From positions 62,001 to 126,000 of the forward strand of contig JAZQOJ010000201.1 in the NCBI GenBank assembly GCA_045627805.1: DNA of 64,000 bases. The letters run 5' to 3'. The position numbers and the translations under genes were made by a program. Shown in pieces: positions 47,261 to 54,682 of this stretch (its first letter is position 1; each line of letters opens with the position of its first letter). This DNA comes from UBA1756 sp045627805. GTDB taxonomy: Bacteria > Bacteroidota > Bacteroidia > Bacteroidales > WCHB1-69. The notes beneath the pieces were generated by a model, which saw only the letters and a list, made by a program, of their open reading frames with translations, did no database searches and was not told the origin of the DNA.

Positions 47261-47355
47261 GTGTGCAAAAGTGTACAAAATCGCTAAAAAACGGACAAAA
47301 AAGTGCAGAAGTGCGCAAAAGTGATAATCGTGACTTTTGCGCACTTGTATTTTTG
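47260..47355 (+). promoter_or_regulatory. Late (capsid-unit) promoter region with 14-bp perfect inverted repeat
   Basis: AAGTGCGCAAAAGT (47309-47322) and its exact reverse complement (47333-47346) are separated by 10 bases. A direct near-copy, AAGTGTGCAAAAGT, lies at about 47261. A -7 box TATTTTTG follows at 47348-47355. No good -33 box is seen; the inverted repeat occupies that position, which suggests a promoter needing an activator bound to the repeat. The hairpin lacks a following run of six or more T residues before the promoter, so a terminator role is less likely. Confidence 0.65.
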
Positions 47356-47391
47356 CAGCTCAAAATTAATCAAAAACAAAAAAAACAGAAA

Positions 47392-47562
47392 ATGAAGAAA
47401 TTTTTAACCGACAATTTACACATCATTGTGATTGTGGTGGCCGTGATCGCAGTTTGTGCGCTTGTCAAAGTTCGTAGAATTGAAAACGGCAACACGACTA
47501 AAACTGAAACAAAAGACATCATCAATCCCAAATGCGGCGAAACCGATGATGACGAAGAATAG
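47392..47562 (+). CDS. Small single-pass membrane protein
   Basis: A 56-residue protein (start chosen after the promoter at 47348) with a transmembrane helix at about 10-24 (HIIVIVVAVIAVCALV) and an acidic tail (GETDDDEE). It is the first gene of the capsid unit, a likely virion membrane component or an assembly factor. A longer upstream frame is rejected because it runs through the promoter. Confidence 0.6.
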   Translation: MKKFLTDNLHIIVIVVAVIAVCALVKVRRIENGNTTKTETKDIINPKCGETDDDEE

Positions 47563-47585
47563 TTAACAACATAAATTTTTTGAAT

Positions 47586-48206
47586 ATGGGTTATAGAAAA
47601 GAATTTGGACGTATGGTACGTCCCTTATCAAACAATTTTAACGGTGATGAAAAGCAGGTAAAGCACGGTTTGCAGGACACTTTCGGCGTTACGATTAAGA
47701 ACTCTGACACTTCCGTAAGCAAGAAAGTCGCTCTCCTTTCCGGTCACTTTGACACTGATGCATTCACTTACGATTCAACTAAGGGTGTGGAGGTGTTTAA
47801 GAGTGACCCTGCTGAACTCAAGGCCGCTGGTCTCCTTTGCGACGCTGTAATTGATGACGGTGTATGCGTTGATTCCAAAGTCTCTTGCATTCCTCTCGAC
47901 AGCTCGAAGACAATCCGCAATTTCCGCAAGTTTATTATGACCAATCCGCGAGAGCTGAAAGGAGTTACTATTATTTCCTCAAGTCCAACCGCTTTCAACT
48001 CATCATTGGTCGTATCATCATCCACGCCTTTCTCAAAGTGTGGTGAAAAGGACATCCAGCTTGCATCTTTCTTCTCTCCGAATCAGTACCAGTCTGACCG
48101 TATTGAGATTGACTTCACTGAAAATGAACTTGAATTTAGTGATTTGTGCGTCCTGATTGCGACCATTCCGGCTGGGGCCACGATGACCTTCATCTTGAGA
48201 TTCTAA
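47586..48206 (+). CDS. Major capsid protein candidate (beta-rich, 206 aa)
   Basis: The protein has no signal or transmembrane segment and is dominated by Ser/Thr-rich beta strands (KGVTIISSSPTAFNSSLVVS; IEIDFTE; final LIATIPAGATMTFILRF). It sits between its own promoter and a strong terminator, follows the packaging ATPase, and precedes the virion membrane proteins; capsid genes are commonly insulated and highly transcribed this way. It is the only soluble beta-rich protein in the late region. The length fits a single jelly roll; double jelly-roll capsids are usually 260 residues or more. I recognise no homologue, so this is inference from position and composition. Confidence 0.45.
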   Translation: MGYRKEFGRMVRPLSNNFNGDEKQVKHGLQDTFGVTIKNSDTSVSKKVALLSGHFDTDAFTYDSTKGVEVFKSDPAELKAAGLLCDAVIDDGVCVDSKVSCIPLDSSKTIRNFRKFIMTNPRELKGVTIISSSPTAFNSSLVVSSSTPFSKCGEKDIQLASFFSPNQYQSDRIEIDFTENELEFSDLCVLIATIPAGATMTFILRF

Positions 48207-48242
48207 TCCCCTTGCTCACAATAGCACTTGAATTAAGTGCCG

Positions 48243-48275
48243 AACAGCCGCACTTCTAATGCGGCTGTTTTTTTT
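48243..48275 (+). terminator. Strong terminator after the capsid candidate
   Basis: A 9-bp stem ACAGCCGCA / TGCGGCTGT with a 7-base loop and eight T residues. A second hairpin GCACTT/AAGTGC (48224-48240) lies just before it. It probably raises the capsid candidate's mRNA over the downstream membrane-protein genes. Confidence 0.92.
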
Positions 48276-48293
48276 ACCACAAAAAGACGTATT

Positions 48294-48722
48294 ATGAAGT
48301 TAAAGAAAATAGACAGATACAAATATCCGAACAGATTTGCTGGCAGAAAAAGAAAGAACTACATTCTCCCTTATCCTTTTGGAGAAGATTTCATATCACC
48401 AGAATTGGACACGAGAACCGAAGAGGGGCAACAAGCGATGGCTGAATACCAAAAGAACAACAGTGGCTCAAATTCTGGTTGGGTTAATGAGTTCGACTGG
48501 AAGGGTCTGACGGAAGGTTTAGGAAAACTGGCAGAAGGTATTGGGAATGCAGTAGCGGCTAACACCGGTGCGGCCAACACAAGCACAATCAATCGAGGAT
48601 TCTATATCGGTAACGGAAGCACATCTGACGGAAGTGGCAGCAACACCGGAACCGTAATCGCAGTTGTGGCTGTTGTCCTTGTTATCATCGTCCTTATGGT
48701 TGTCTTATTAAAAAAGAAATAA
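48294..48722 (+). CDS. Tail-anchored late protein 1
   Basis: The 142-residue protein has a soluble N-terminal part, a Gly/Ser/Asn/Thr-rich linker (NGSTSDGSGSNTGT) and one C-terminal transmembrane helix (about 121-138) ending in KKK. The start ATG 48294 lies after the terminator. This head-linker-TM-basic tail plan recurs in the next genes and suits proteins sitting in a virion's internal membrane with the head facing outward to the capsid, or the reverse. Confidence 0.65.
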   Translation: MKLKKIDRYKYPNRFAGRKRKNYILPYPFGEDFISPELDTRTEEGQQAMAEYQKNNSGSNSGWVNEFDWKGLTEGLGKLAEGIGNAVAANTGAANTSTINRGFYIGNGSTSDGSGSNTGTVIAVVAVVLVIIVLMVVLLKKK

Positions 48723-48723
48723 T

Positions 48724-49359
48724 ATGGATTACAGATTTGTTGACAGTTCGGTATTGCAGGATTGCCCGGCTGCCGTTGATATGGAGACTGGCCTGATTGA
48801 CGTAAACAAAGACGTTTGGGACAACTTCGACGATTTCCAGCAAAAGTTCATTCTTGCTCACGAGGAAGGTCACTTTGTGCTTGATACCGATTACGAAGAC
48901 GAGGCGGATGCCTATGCTTTGAAAAAGTTATTCAAGACCGTCCCGCGTTCGCTGAAACGATCTCTGGAAACACTTTACAAGGTGGGAATTATGGATAAGG
49001 AACGCCTCGAAAGACTTTACGTTGAATGTCTGAAACTTGACGCGGCCAACGGGAATCGCCGTGCGGCCAAGATTCTTGCAAGCAACTACAGGAACTATTT
49101 GGTTGGAAATTCAGAAACCCAGCCGGATAATGACGAAGAAAACAATGAATTTGATTATCGTTGTCTGCCTCCTAAATCAAGATTGCCAAAAAGTCAGCCG
49201 GAAATTAGAAAAAAAGACATACCCTATAATAATGGACGACCTCGTTATTCAAAAACCATAAAGGTCTTCGGGTATGAAATATTCAAAGCGGATGCGATTC
49301 TCTATCTCACGTTCGCGATTTTCGCCTTGGCATTTTACAACACTATCAAAAGCAATTAA
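48724..49359 (+). CDS. Tail-anchored metallopeptidase-like protein (HEEGH)
   Basis: The 211-residue protein contains the gluzincin zinc motif HExxH as H46-E-E-G-H50 (FILAHEEGHFVLDTD), with E60 in DEADAYAL as probable third ligand, as in ImmA/IrrE-like and other small metallopeptidases. A helical middle, an Asn/Asp-rich linker and a C-terminal transmembrane helix (about 190-206) follow. It starts 1 base after the previous stop within the membrane-protein run. It may mature virion proteins, act in entry, or cleave a host or repressor protein; ImmA-like enzymes cleave phage repressors, but those are not membrane-anchored. Confidence 0.65.
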   Translation: MDYRFVDSSVLQDCPAAVDMETGLIDVNKDVWDNFDDFQQKFILAHEEGHFVLDTDYEDEADAYALKKLFKTVPRSLKRSLETLYKVGIMDKERLERLYVECLKLDAANGNRRAAKILASNYRNYLVGNSETQPDNDEENNEFDYRCLPPKSRLPKSQPEIRKKDIPYNNGRPRYSKTIKVFGYEIFKADAILYLTFAIFALAFYNTIKSN

Positions 49360-49363
49360 TACT

Positions 49364-50062
49364 ATGAGATACAAAAAACAGTACCTGAAATCTTTAGGAA
49401 AAAGAAGAATGAATCGTTTTTCCGACATTCAGTATGAAACGATGATTGACCTGCTTGAATCCGCCACAATTATAAAGGGGAATTATAAAGTTAAAATCAA
49501 ACTTCCCGACGGAGGTGCGGCTAGGCTTGACTCTCTTTTGAGACAATGGCAGGACAAAACGCATGCGATCGATTATAACACCACCGATTTCGAAATCAAT
49601 AGACAAGACACCGTACTCGTGTACAAGTGCGCCAATCCTGACCGCAGTAACGTAGTTTACAATTCAGTGATGACCGTGCTCTCGCGCGGGCATATTCATT
49701 CATACGGAGAAGACGAGAGAGGAATATTTATCATTTGTGATGATGGGTCAAAATATCATTTGTCCTCGAATCTCAATTATTCAGAAGATGACAGTGGCCA
49801 GGAGTCCTATGACGATGGCGAAGATGGTAGCAGTGCGACTGGCTCCGTTCCATCCGGTTCAGGTGCGACTGGTTACGTTCCATCCGGTTCAGGTGCGACT
49901 GATGACGTTCCATCCGGGAACGGCAATCCCAGCACTCCGTCATCACCAACAGTCAATGGCGCAGCCGTTCCAGAACCTTCATTTTTTGAAAGCAACAAGA
50001 CCATAATCATTATTCTTGTGGCTGCCGTGGCCGTTGCAGGATTCATCATTTTTAGAAAGTAG
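49364..50062 (+). CDS. Tail-anchored late protein 2 with tandem repeats
   Basis: The 232-residue protein starts at ATG 49364, 4 bases after the previous stop. About 130 residues of globular domain (LPDGGAARLDSLLRQWQ ... FEINRQDTVLVYK) are followed by an acidic stretch, three tandem 10-residue repeats (GATGYVPSGS type), a Pro/Ser-rich linker and a C-terminal transmembrane helix (about 213-229) ending FRK. A long flexible linker between membrane and head is typical of spike or spacer proteins; the function is unknown. Confidence 0.62.
   Translation: MRYKKQYLKSLGKRRMNRFSDIQYETMIDLLESATIIKGNYKVKIKLPDGGAARLDSLLRQWQDKTHAIDYNTTDFEINRQDTVLVYKCANPDRSNVVYNSVMTVLSRGHIHSYGEDERGIFIICDDGSKYHLSSNLNYSEDDSGQESYDDGEDGSSATGSVPSGSGATGYVPSGSGATDDVPSGNGNPSTPSSPTVNGAAVPEPSFFESNKTIIIILVAAVAVAGFIIFRK
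49831..49920 (+). repeat. Three tandem 30-bp coding repeats
   Basis: Three head-to-tail 30-base units encode (S/G)ATGxVPSGS-type decapeptides in the linker of late protein 2. Near-identity suggests copy number may vary by slippage, changing linker length. Confidence 0.85.
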
Positions 50063-50066
50063 CCGA

Positions 50067-50543
50067 ATGAAAAGAAGATACCTTTATATGACAGGCGATG
50101 AGTACAACTATTTGCAGGAACTGCTTTCCACCGCAAAGGTAAGCACCTTAGGAAAGACCATCGTGATAAGCAAAGTCAATGGTAGCGCAACCGAATTGAG
50201 CAGCTACATTTTTGAGTATTTCCCTGAACTCGAAGATTCAACCGTAAGCGTCAATTCTAAAGACAACAAGCTCAAACTGAAACGCAAAACCGCATCGTCT
50301 GCAAAAAACTGGAAGAGTAAAATCGTTTCTCTCAAAAATATGGGTGAAGTCGATGCTGATGGGAGGACGAGAAGCGGCAAAAAACCCGCTATTAGTTTTG
50401 ACACATCTGTTACCACCACTGCCGGAACAACAACCGGAACAACAAACAGTACGAGCGGGAAAACGTCTTACGCTGTGCTTGTGGTGCTGCTGATAGCAAT
50501 CGTTGTCGTCATCTTCGTCATCCGCAGGAAAAAGAAAGCATAA
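50067..50543 (+). CDS. Tail-anchored late protein 3
   Basis: The 158-residue protein starts at ATG 50067, 4 bases after the previous stop. It resembles its upstream neighbour in plan and perhaps in the head (TGDEYNYLQELLSTAKV ... VISKVNGSATELSSYIFEYF), has a Thr-rich linker (TTTAGTTTGTTNSTSG), a transmembrane helix at about 135-151 and the basic end RRKKKA. The similar order of head elements suggests the two are diverged paralogues. Confidence 0.62.
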   Translation: MKRRYLYMTGDEYNYLQELLSTAKVSTLGKTIVISKVNGSATELSSYIFEYFPELEDSTVSVNSKDNKLKLKRKTASSAKNWKSKIVSLKNMGEVDADGRTRSGKKPAISFDTSVTTTAGTTTGTTNSTSGKTSYAVLVVLLIAIVVVIFVIRRKKKA

Positions 50544-50551
50544 ATGAGAAT

Positions 50552-50845
50552 ATGGAAGATGCATCGAAAATCAGTGGCAACGGAATCGCAGGTATCATCG
50601 GTTCCGCATTGAATGCGGTCGGGAGTGTGGTCTCAAGCTCGATCAATGCCTCAAGCACGTCAAAACAGCTCAAATCACAAAGCGAAATCGCCAAGATGAA
50701 TTATGAGCTTGCGAAAGAGCGGGAGAAAAATTCCGGAAAGCTCACCACCTTTCAAAAAACGCTGATCATCATCATAGTGGCACTCATCATCATCATAGGA
50801 ATGGTATTGACCTTTAAACAACGAAATCAATGTTCTCTGAAATAA
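50552..50845 (+). CDS. Small late membrane protein
   Basis: The 97-residue protein has a Gly/Ser/Ala-rich amphipathic N-terminus (NGIAGIIGSALNAVGSVVSS), a charged helix and a C-terminal transmembrane helix (about 71-88, rich in Ile). The N-terminus resembles membrane-active or pilot-type peptides of membrane-containing and microvirus-like phages. It overlaps the next gene by 16 bases. No known family. Confidence 0.6.
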   Translation: MEDASKISGNGIAGIIGSALNAVGSVVSSSINASSTSKQLKSQSEIAKMNYELAKEREKNSGKLTTFQKTLIIIIVALIIIIGMVLTFKQRNQCSLK

Positions 50846-51057
50846 TCAACGCCTGCGCCCAAGTCGTTTCGGTTGCGATCGAGACAGCCGGCAGTGCGGC
50901 TTCTGAGAAAAAGAAGTCAGACGATGCCTCGTTTACGGAACGTTTCCTCGGAAACATTGATAATACAAAAGACTATTCGCCTTATAAAAACATCGTGCTG
51001 ATTATCGCTGGAATCGTAATGGCAATCGTAGTATTCAAGCTCATAAAGGAAAATTGA
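50830..51057 (+). CDS. Small late membrane protein
   Basis: A 75-residue protein with an N-terminal amphipathic segment, a charged middle that includes FTERFLGNIDNTKD, and a C-terminal transmembrane helix (about 53-70). The motif F(T)ERF followed by a charged stretch and a terminal TM helix recurs in the product of 51302-51529, suggesting related proteins. Confidence 0.6.
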   Translation: MFSEIINACAQVVSVAIETAGSAASEKKKSDDASFTERFLGNIDNTKDYSPYKNIVLIIAGIVMAIVVFKLIKEN

Positions 51058-51058
51058 T

Positions 51059-51292
51059 ATGGTATCGTCTATTCTGTCATTGATTGCGGCAATATTATCC
51101 ACGGTAACGAAAGGAATAAGTGCCGGAACTTCCATCTTCAAATTGTCTGAGACAAAGGCACGCACCTACGATGAACGAAAAACCGCATATACCAACAGTA
51201 AAACCAATAAAAACGAATCAAAAAAAGACTATATGACTACGGCATTGGCAGTGATTGCGGTGATAATCCTGCTGACTATGCTTACAAAATAA
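51059..51292 (+). CDS. Small late membrane protein
   Basis: The 77-residue protein has a hydrophobic N-terminal segment (VSSILSLIAAILSTVTKGIS), a very polar middle (TYDERKTAYTNSKTNKNESK) and a C-terminal transmembrane helix ending LTK. It starts 1 base after the previous stop. It looks paralogous in plan to its two neighbours. Confidence 0.6.
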   Translation: MVSSILSLIAAILSTVTKGISAGTSIFKLSETKARTYDERKTAYTNSKTNKNESKKDYMTTALAVIAVIILLTMLTK

Positions 51293-51301
51293 CACTGGGA
51301 A

Positions 51302-51529
51302 ATGGTCACAACGACAATAGTATGTGCAATTCTTGCGGTAATCTCGGCTGTTTTTTCGGCAACCGCATCGGATCTTGAGAGACAGACAAAAGAGAATTTG
51401 CTGTTTACTGAGAGGTTCGTTAAAAGCACAGAAAACAGAGAGTCAAGGGATCAGGGAAAAAGAGACCTTAAATCCATTGCGCTAATATCGTTTGCCATAC
51501 TCGTTATGATCATACTAACAACAAAATAA
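51302..51529 (+). CDS. Small late membrane protein
   Basis: The 75-residue protein has a hydrophobic N-terminus (TTTIVCAILAVISAVFSAT), a charged centre with LLFTERFVKSTENRE and a C-terminal transmembrane helix (about 57-72) ending TTK. The FTERF element links it to 50830-51057. Part of the same tightly packed operon. Confidence 0.6.
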   Translation: MVTTTIVCAILAVISAVFSATASDLERQTKENLLFTERFVKSTENRESRDQGKRDLKSIALISFAILVMIILTTK

Positions 51530-51534
51530 ACAAT

Positions 51535-51795
51535 ATGGGAGCACAAATATATTCTGACCGGACGCAGCCGTACAGCGTCACAGACGAAGTTTTATCCGAT
51601 TCTTGGAGATCCAAAAACGAGCGGTTGCGAAACGCTGAATTCAATTACTACAGGGATATGGAGAATCTTGGCATCGTCAGCAACCGTATTGATGTTGACG
51701 TTCTGAAATACGTCCTCATTGCCGCTGTCGCCATTATGGGGCTGCTATTCTTATCAAGAATTTACAAATATAAAAACGGATATGGCACGAAATAA
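51535..51795 (+). CDS. Small late membrane protein
   Basis: The 86-residue protein has a soluble, aromatic N-terminal two thirds (TQPYSVTDEVLSDSWRSKNE) and a transmembrane helix at about 59-77, then a short basic tail. It overlaps the next gene by 14 bases, indicating translational coupling. Confidence 0.6.
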   Translation: MGAQIYSDRTQPYSVTDEVLSDSWRSKNERLRNAEFNYYRDMENLGIVSNRIDVDVLKYVLIAAVAIMGLLFLSRIYKYKNGYGTK

Positions 51796-52039
51796 GAAAA
51801 ACTATATGAATGTGTCGCGCTGGTACAAGTTCTGGTACCCACGGCAGGCAGCCGCTCTGGAAGCCGAAAATGAGAAGAATGCCAGCTCTTTTGAGTACAA
51901 CAGCAGGCAGGATGCGTTGGAGGCGGAGACTTCCATCAAACTTACGGAATTGCAGAACCAGCAGACGCGTTTTTGGGCTGTGGCTGTCCTCGCCTCAATC
52001 GTAGTCGTAATTCTAATTATCATCTTTACGAAAAAATAA
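51782..52039 (+). CDS. Small late membrane protein with charged helix
   Basis: The 85-residue protein (ATG 51782, inside the previous gene's end) has a basic aromatic start (NVSRWYKFWYPRQ), a long Ala/Glu-rich helix (AAALEAENEKNASSFEYNSR) and a C-terminal transmembrane helix (about 65-82) ending TKK. No family is recognised. Confidence 0.6.
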   Translation: MARNKKNYMNVSRWYKFWYPRQAAALEAENEKNASSFEYNSRQDALEAETSIKLTELQNQQTRFWAVAVLASIVVVILIIIFTKK

Positions 52040-52046
52040 ACGGAAT

Positions 52047-52508
52047 ATGAAAGCAGAAACATTCAAACAGACAACGGAAGTCCTCGGCAATCCTAAAATA
52101 ATGATTTCCATAGGAATCATCGTGCTCATTATAGGTATCGTCCTCGCCATCTTTTGGAAGAAAATAAAAGATGCAATTGATGATGCAAAGCAGCAGCGTG
52201 AACTTGAGAAAAAACAAGACGAAGTAGAGTCGTTCACACACACAACGCAAACTTATCCTGACTCGTATTATGTCGCTTTTGCAGACCAGTTGGAGTCGGC
52301 TATGAGAGGGTTGAGGACTGACGAGGAGACAGTATATGTCATAATGGGAAAAATCAAGAATGATGTTGACTATTTGAAACTTAATAGCGCATTTGGGACC
52401 AGGAGTAAGCAGAACCTTACGAGATGGATCCACGGAGATTTTTCAGAAAGAGACATAAAAAAAATCAATACCATATTAAAAAACAACGGGGTCTCAATGG
52501 GCTTCTAA
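52047..52508 (+). CDS. Membrane-anchored protein with annexin-like C-terminal repeat
   Basis: The 153-residue protein has one transmembrane helix (about 18-36), a charged helix (AKQQRELEKKQDEVESF) and a C-terminal domain with ADQLESAMRGLRTDEETVYV, NDVDYLKLNSAFGTR and LTRWIHGDFSERDIKKINTI. That spacing (AM-x-G-x-x-TDE ... L ... D ... iL) matches an annexin-like repeat often found in Bacteroidota phage virion proteins. A role in membrane or peptidoglycan contact is possible; the similarity is by eye only. Confidence 0.62.
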   Translation: MKAETFKQTTEVLGNPKIMISIGIIVLIIGIVLAIFWKKIKDAIDDAKQQRELEKKQDEVESFTHTTQTYPDSYYVAFADQLESAMRGLRTDEETVYVIMGKIKNDVDYLKLNSAFGTRSKQNLTRWIHGDFSERDIKKINTILKNNGVSMGF

Positions 52509-52522
52509 TAAAGAAAAGAATT

Positions 52523-52930
52523 ATGAAAAAAGAAACGAAATTTTTTATTGTGATTGCTGGCGCAATAGCCTTACTGTATTTCTATAGCAGAAGAAAGCAG
52601 GAAGAGGAAAGAAAATGTGAGAATATTGTAGATCCTGGCCATAATATTATTGTTGGAGGATTAGGAACAGATAGACCTCTTTCTACTGAACAATTGCAGC
52701 ATCCGTGGTGGGAGACCGCATCGGCAGAGGAGATTGAGAGATATGTAGACGAACATATTCAGGGAGAGACCGACAAAGAAGAGGAAGCGGATGACACAAG
52801 CACCCCGGGCAATGATCTTCCATCTGGACTTCACGGAGGAACACCTTTGAAGAAACCCATCTACAACGAGCTGGACGTGAAGACGCGAAAAGCAAATAGA
52901 ATTAAAGGTTTCATTTGCAAGCAATATTAA
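52523..52930 (+). CDS. N-anchored late membrane protein
   Basis: The 135-residue protein has an N-terminal transmembrane helix (about 6-21: KFFIVIAGAIALLYFY) and a polar, acidic domain without clear secondary-structure motifs (EEADDTSTPGNDLPSGLHGG). The topology is reversed relative to the tail-anchored proteins. Function unknown. Confidence 0.58.
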   Translation: MKKETKFFIVIAGAIALLYFYSRRKQEEERKCENIVDPGHNIIVGGLGTDRPLSTEQLQHPWWETASAEEIERYVDEHIQGETDKEEEADDTSTPGNDLPSGLHGGTPLKKPIYNELDVKTRKANRIKGFICKQY

Positions 52931-52950
52931 TCATTCAATAGAACTCAGAT

Positions 52951-53457
52951 ATGGATAAGAAAGAGAAGACAATCATTATTGTTATTGCTGTTGTTGTCAT
53001 CCTTTTAGCAGCAGTAGTACTGTATTACGCATTCCGAAGAAAAGACACGTCAACGAGCATTGTGGATGAGTTCTTATGTGATGTCAATGCCATCACGGAA
53101 AGTAAAATCGCGGAAGCAGAAGCACCATTTGAAGCTGATAATTATTCCGTTCAACTTCCAGTTGTGCTCACAAGCGTTAGAAGTGGCGACGAACTCAAAC
53201 TCTATTGCGAGCAACACGGCTGCGAGATCGGCACCATCAACTTCCCGCTTCTTTGCAACAATAGCGTGCAGTTCCCGCTCAAAAACGGGTCGAAAGGATT
53301 CGAGGTCGGGATGTTGCAAGCAGCACTCAACGGAAAGGAATCAAGCAATCCATTGAAGGTTGACTGCTGGTTCGGAAACGACACACTCAACAAACTTAAA
53401 AGAGTGGCAGGAGTTTCACAGGTTGACGAAACCACATACAAAAGACTAATTTCTTAA
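52951..53457 (+). CDS. N-anchored protein with peptidoglycan-binding-like domain
   Basis: The 168-residue protein has an N-terminal transmembrane helix (about 8-28) and basic stop-transfer (RRK). The C-terminal 65 residues look like a PG_binding_1 domain: FPLKNGSKGFEVGMLQAALN, then CWFGNDTLNKLKRVAGV and the final YKRLIS. It has the same plan as the product of 55520-55978. In the virion it could hold or guide the particle at the cell wall during entry or help cell-wall breach at lysis. Confidence 0.7.
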   Translation: MDKKEKTIIIVIAVVVILLAAVVLYYAFRRKDTSTSIVDEFLCDVNAITESKIAEAEAPFEADNYSVQLPVVLTSVRSGDELKLYCEQHGCEIGTINFPLLCNNSVQFPLKNGSKGFEVGMLQAALNGKESSNPLKVDCWFGNDTLNKLKRVAGVSQVDETTYKRLIS

Positions 53458-53468
53458 ACCAAACCATT

Positions 53469-53690
53469 ATGTTAGAGGAAGATATTACTACTATTGAGGA
53501 AAAAGAATATCAGGAGAAAGAATCCAGAGACAGCTCAAGCAAATCATCAGTGTACGATGTCATCAGCGGTAACGAAAGCATCAAGGTTGATGTGTCGGTT
53601 GATACGGTTAGCATTCTGCTTGTCGTGGTCGGTGTCATCCTTGCCGGAATTGTCATCGTGCTTTTTAGAAAGAAAATGATCAATAAATAA
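53469..53690 (+). CDS. Small tail-anchored late protein
   Basis: The 73-residue protein has an acidic N-terminus (LEEDITTIEEKEYQEKESRD), a Ser-rich middle and a C-terminal transmembrane helix (about 47-65) ending FRKKMINK. It is the last of the run of membrane proteins before the lysis genes. Confidence 0.6.
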   Translation: MLEEDITTIEEKEYQEKESRDSSSKSSVYDVISGNESIKVDVSVDTVSILLVVVGVILAGIVIVLFRKKMINK

Positions 53691-53696
53691 TCAATT

Positions 53697-54239
53697 ATGG
53701 CAACAGCAAAAGAACAGAAAGAGTTTATCGACAATTATGCTGACATCATCACGCAGATTGTCGCCCCTACAACCTTGTTCGCATCCAGCTCCATAGCGCA
53801 TAGCGCATTAGAGAGCGGTTGGGGAAAAAGCAAAATGGGGTCCGCCAATAATTACTTCGGATTCAAAGCCACAAGCAAATGGAGTGGGAAAGTAGCATCC
53901 AGAACCACTTACGAATACATCAACGGGGTAAAGACCAAGTTCGTCGGAACCGGCAAGGACTACAGCTCCTACGCTGCCGCAATCGCAGACGGCGCACACA
54001 AACAGACTATTTTCCGTGCTTACGATGGATTCAGACAGTCGTGCGAGGATTATGTCAGACTGCTGACAACAGCCAGCCGGTACGCATCAGCGGTAAAGGT
54101 CACCACTTCCCCGAAAGACCAGATCTACGCCATTCTGAAAGCCGGCTATGCGACAACAGCAGCTGATACGTATTCCGAAAGCATTGCTTCGGTAATCCGT
54201 CAGCACGATTTGACAAAATACGATAAAAAAAAAGACTAA
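53697..54239 (+). CDS. Endo-beta-N-acetylglucosaminidase (FlgJ/glucosaminidase family)
   Basis: The 180-residue protein is a compact glucosaminidase domain: FIDNYADIITQ, then SSIAHSALESGWGKSKMG with the likely catalytic Glu39, NNYFGFKATSKW, and the YSSYAAAIADGAH/FRQSCEDYV region. It hydrolyses the peptidoglycan glycan strand. There is no signal peptide, so it needs a holin-type pore or is carried in the virion. It directly follows the membrane-protein run and starts a lysis cassette. Confidence 0.88.
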   Translation: MATAKEQKEFIDNYADIITQIVAPTTLFASSSIAHSALESGWGKSKMGSANNYFGFKATSKWSGKVASRTTYEYINGVKTKFVGTGKDYSSYAAAIADGAHKQTIFRAYDGFRQSCEDYVRLLTTASRYASAVKVTTSPKDQIYAILKAGYATTAADTYSESIASVIRQHDLTKYDKKKD

Positions 54240-54256
54240 TCAAAAACTCTTTCATA

Positions 54257-54346
54257 ATGAAGTCTCAGAAATACATTGAGTTCACATTCGCCGGATTGTT
54301 GATCCTGTTTGGCGGTTACCTGATCTATAAAAACGTAAAATATTAG
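54257..54346 (+). CDS. 29-residue membrane peptide (holin-like)
   Basis: ATG 54257 encodes MKSQKYIEF... with a single hydrophobic helix (TFAGLLILFGGYLIY) and a basic tail (KNVKY). It lies 17 bases after the glucosaminidase stop and 2 bases before the next start, leaving no unexplained gap. Position and composition suit a minimal holin or virion membrane peptide. Confidence 0.55.
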   Translation: MKSQKYIEFTFAGLLILFGGYLIYKNVKY

Positions 54347-54348
54347 CA

Positions 54349-54663
54349 ATGGAAATCTTTGGTGGCATATTATCTACTGTTATCTGTTCGCTCGCGACTG
54401 GCTTTTTAGCTTGGTTCTTTGGCAGAAAAAAACAGCGCAGCGAGGAACTCCAGGCGGCCGTCTCTTCCTGGAACGATATGAAGTCGAGCCTACAGGACGA
54501 TATAAAAGACTTGTTGGAGCAGCACCAGAAAGACAAAGAGACGATATTGGCACTTACGGCTGAAATTGAGGAGCTGAATAAAAAGGTTCTGACTCTTCAG
54601 GGACAAATAACGCTGTTGCAACACGATGTTTGCCGAAACCAGATAATCAACAAGGAAAAATAA
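54349..54663 (+). CDS. Membrane protein with coiled coil (holin or i-spanin-like)
   Basis: The 104-residue protein has an N-terminal transmembrane helix (about 5-24: GGILSTVICSLATGFLAWFF), basic residues, then a long coiled coil (LLEQHQKDKETILALTAEIE and IEELNKKVLTLQGQITLLQH). An N-terminal anchor plus coiled coil is the plan of inner-membrane spanin subunits and of some phage holin-like proteins. It is flanked by two peptidoglycan hydrolases. Confidence 0.62.
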   Translation: MEIFGGILSTVICSLATGFLAWFFGRKKQRSEELQAAVSSWNDMKSSLQDDIKDLLEQHQKDKETILALTAEIEELNKKVLTLQGQITLLQHDVCRNQIINKEK

Positions 54664-54682
54664 TAACACAAAACATACAATT

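Noticed and set aside
47263..47391. Upstream extension of the 47392 gene from a start at 47263
   Set aside because: The extension runs through the inverted repeat and the -7 box, is basic and low complexity, and gains nothing for the membrane protein.
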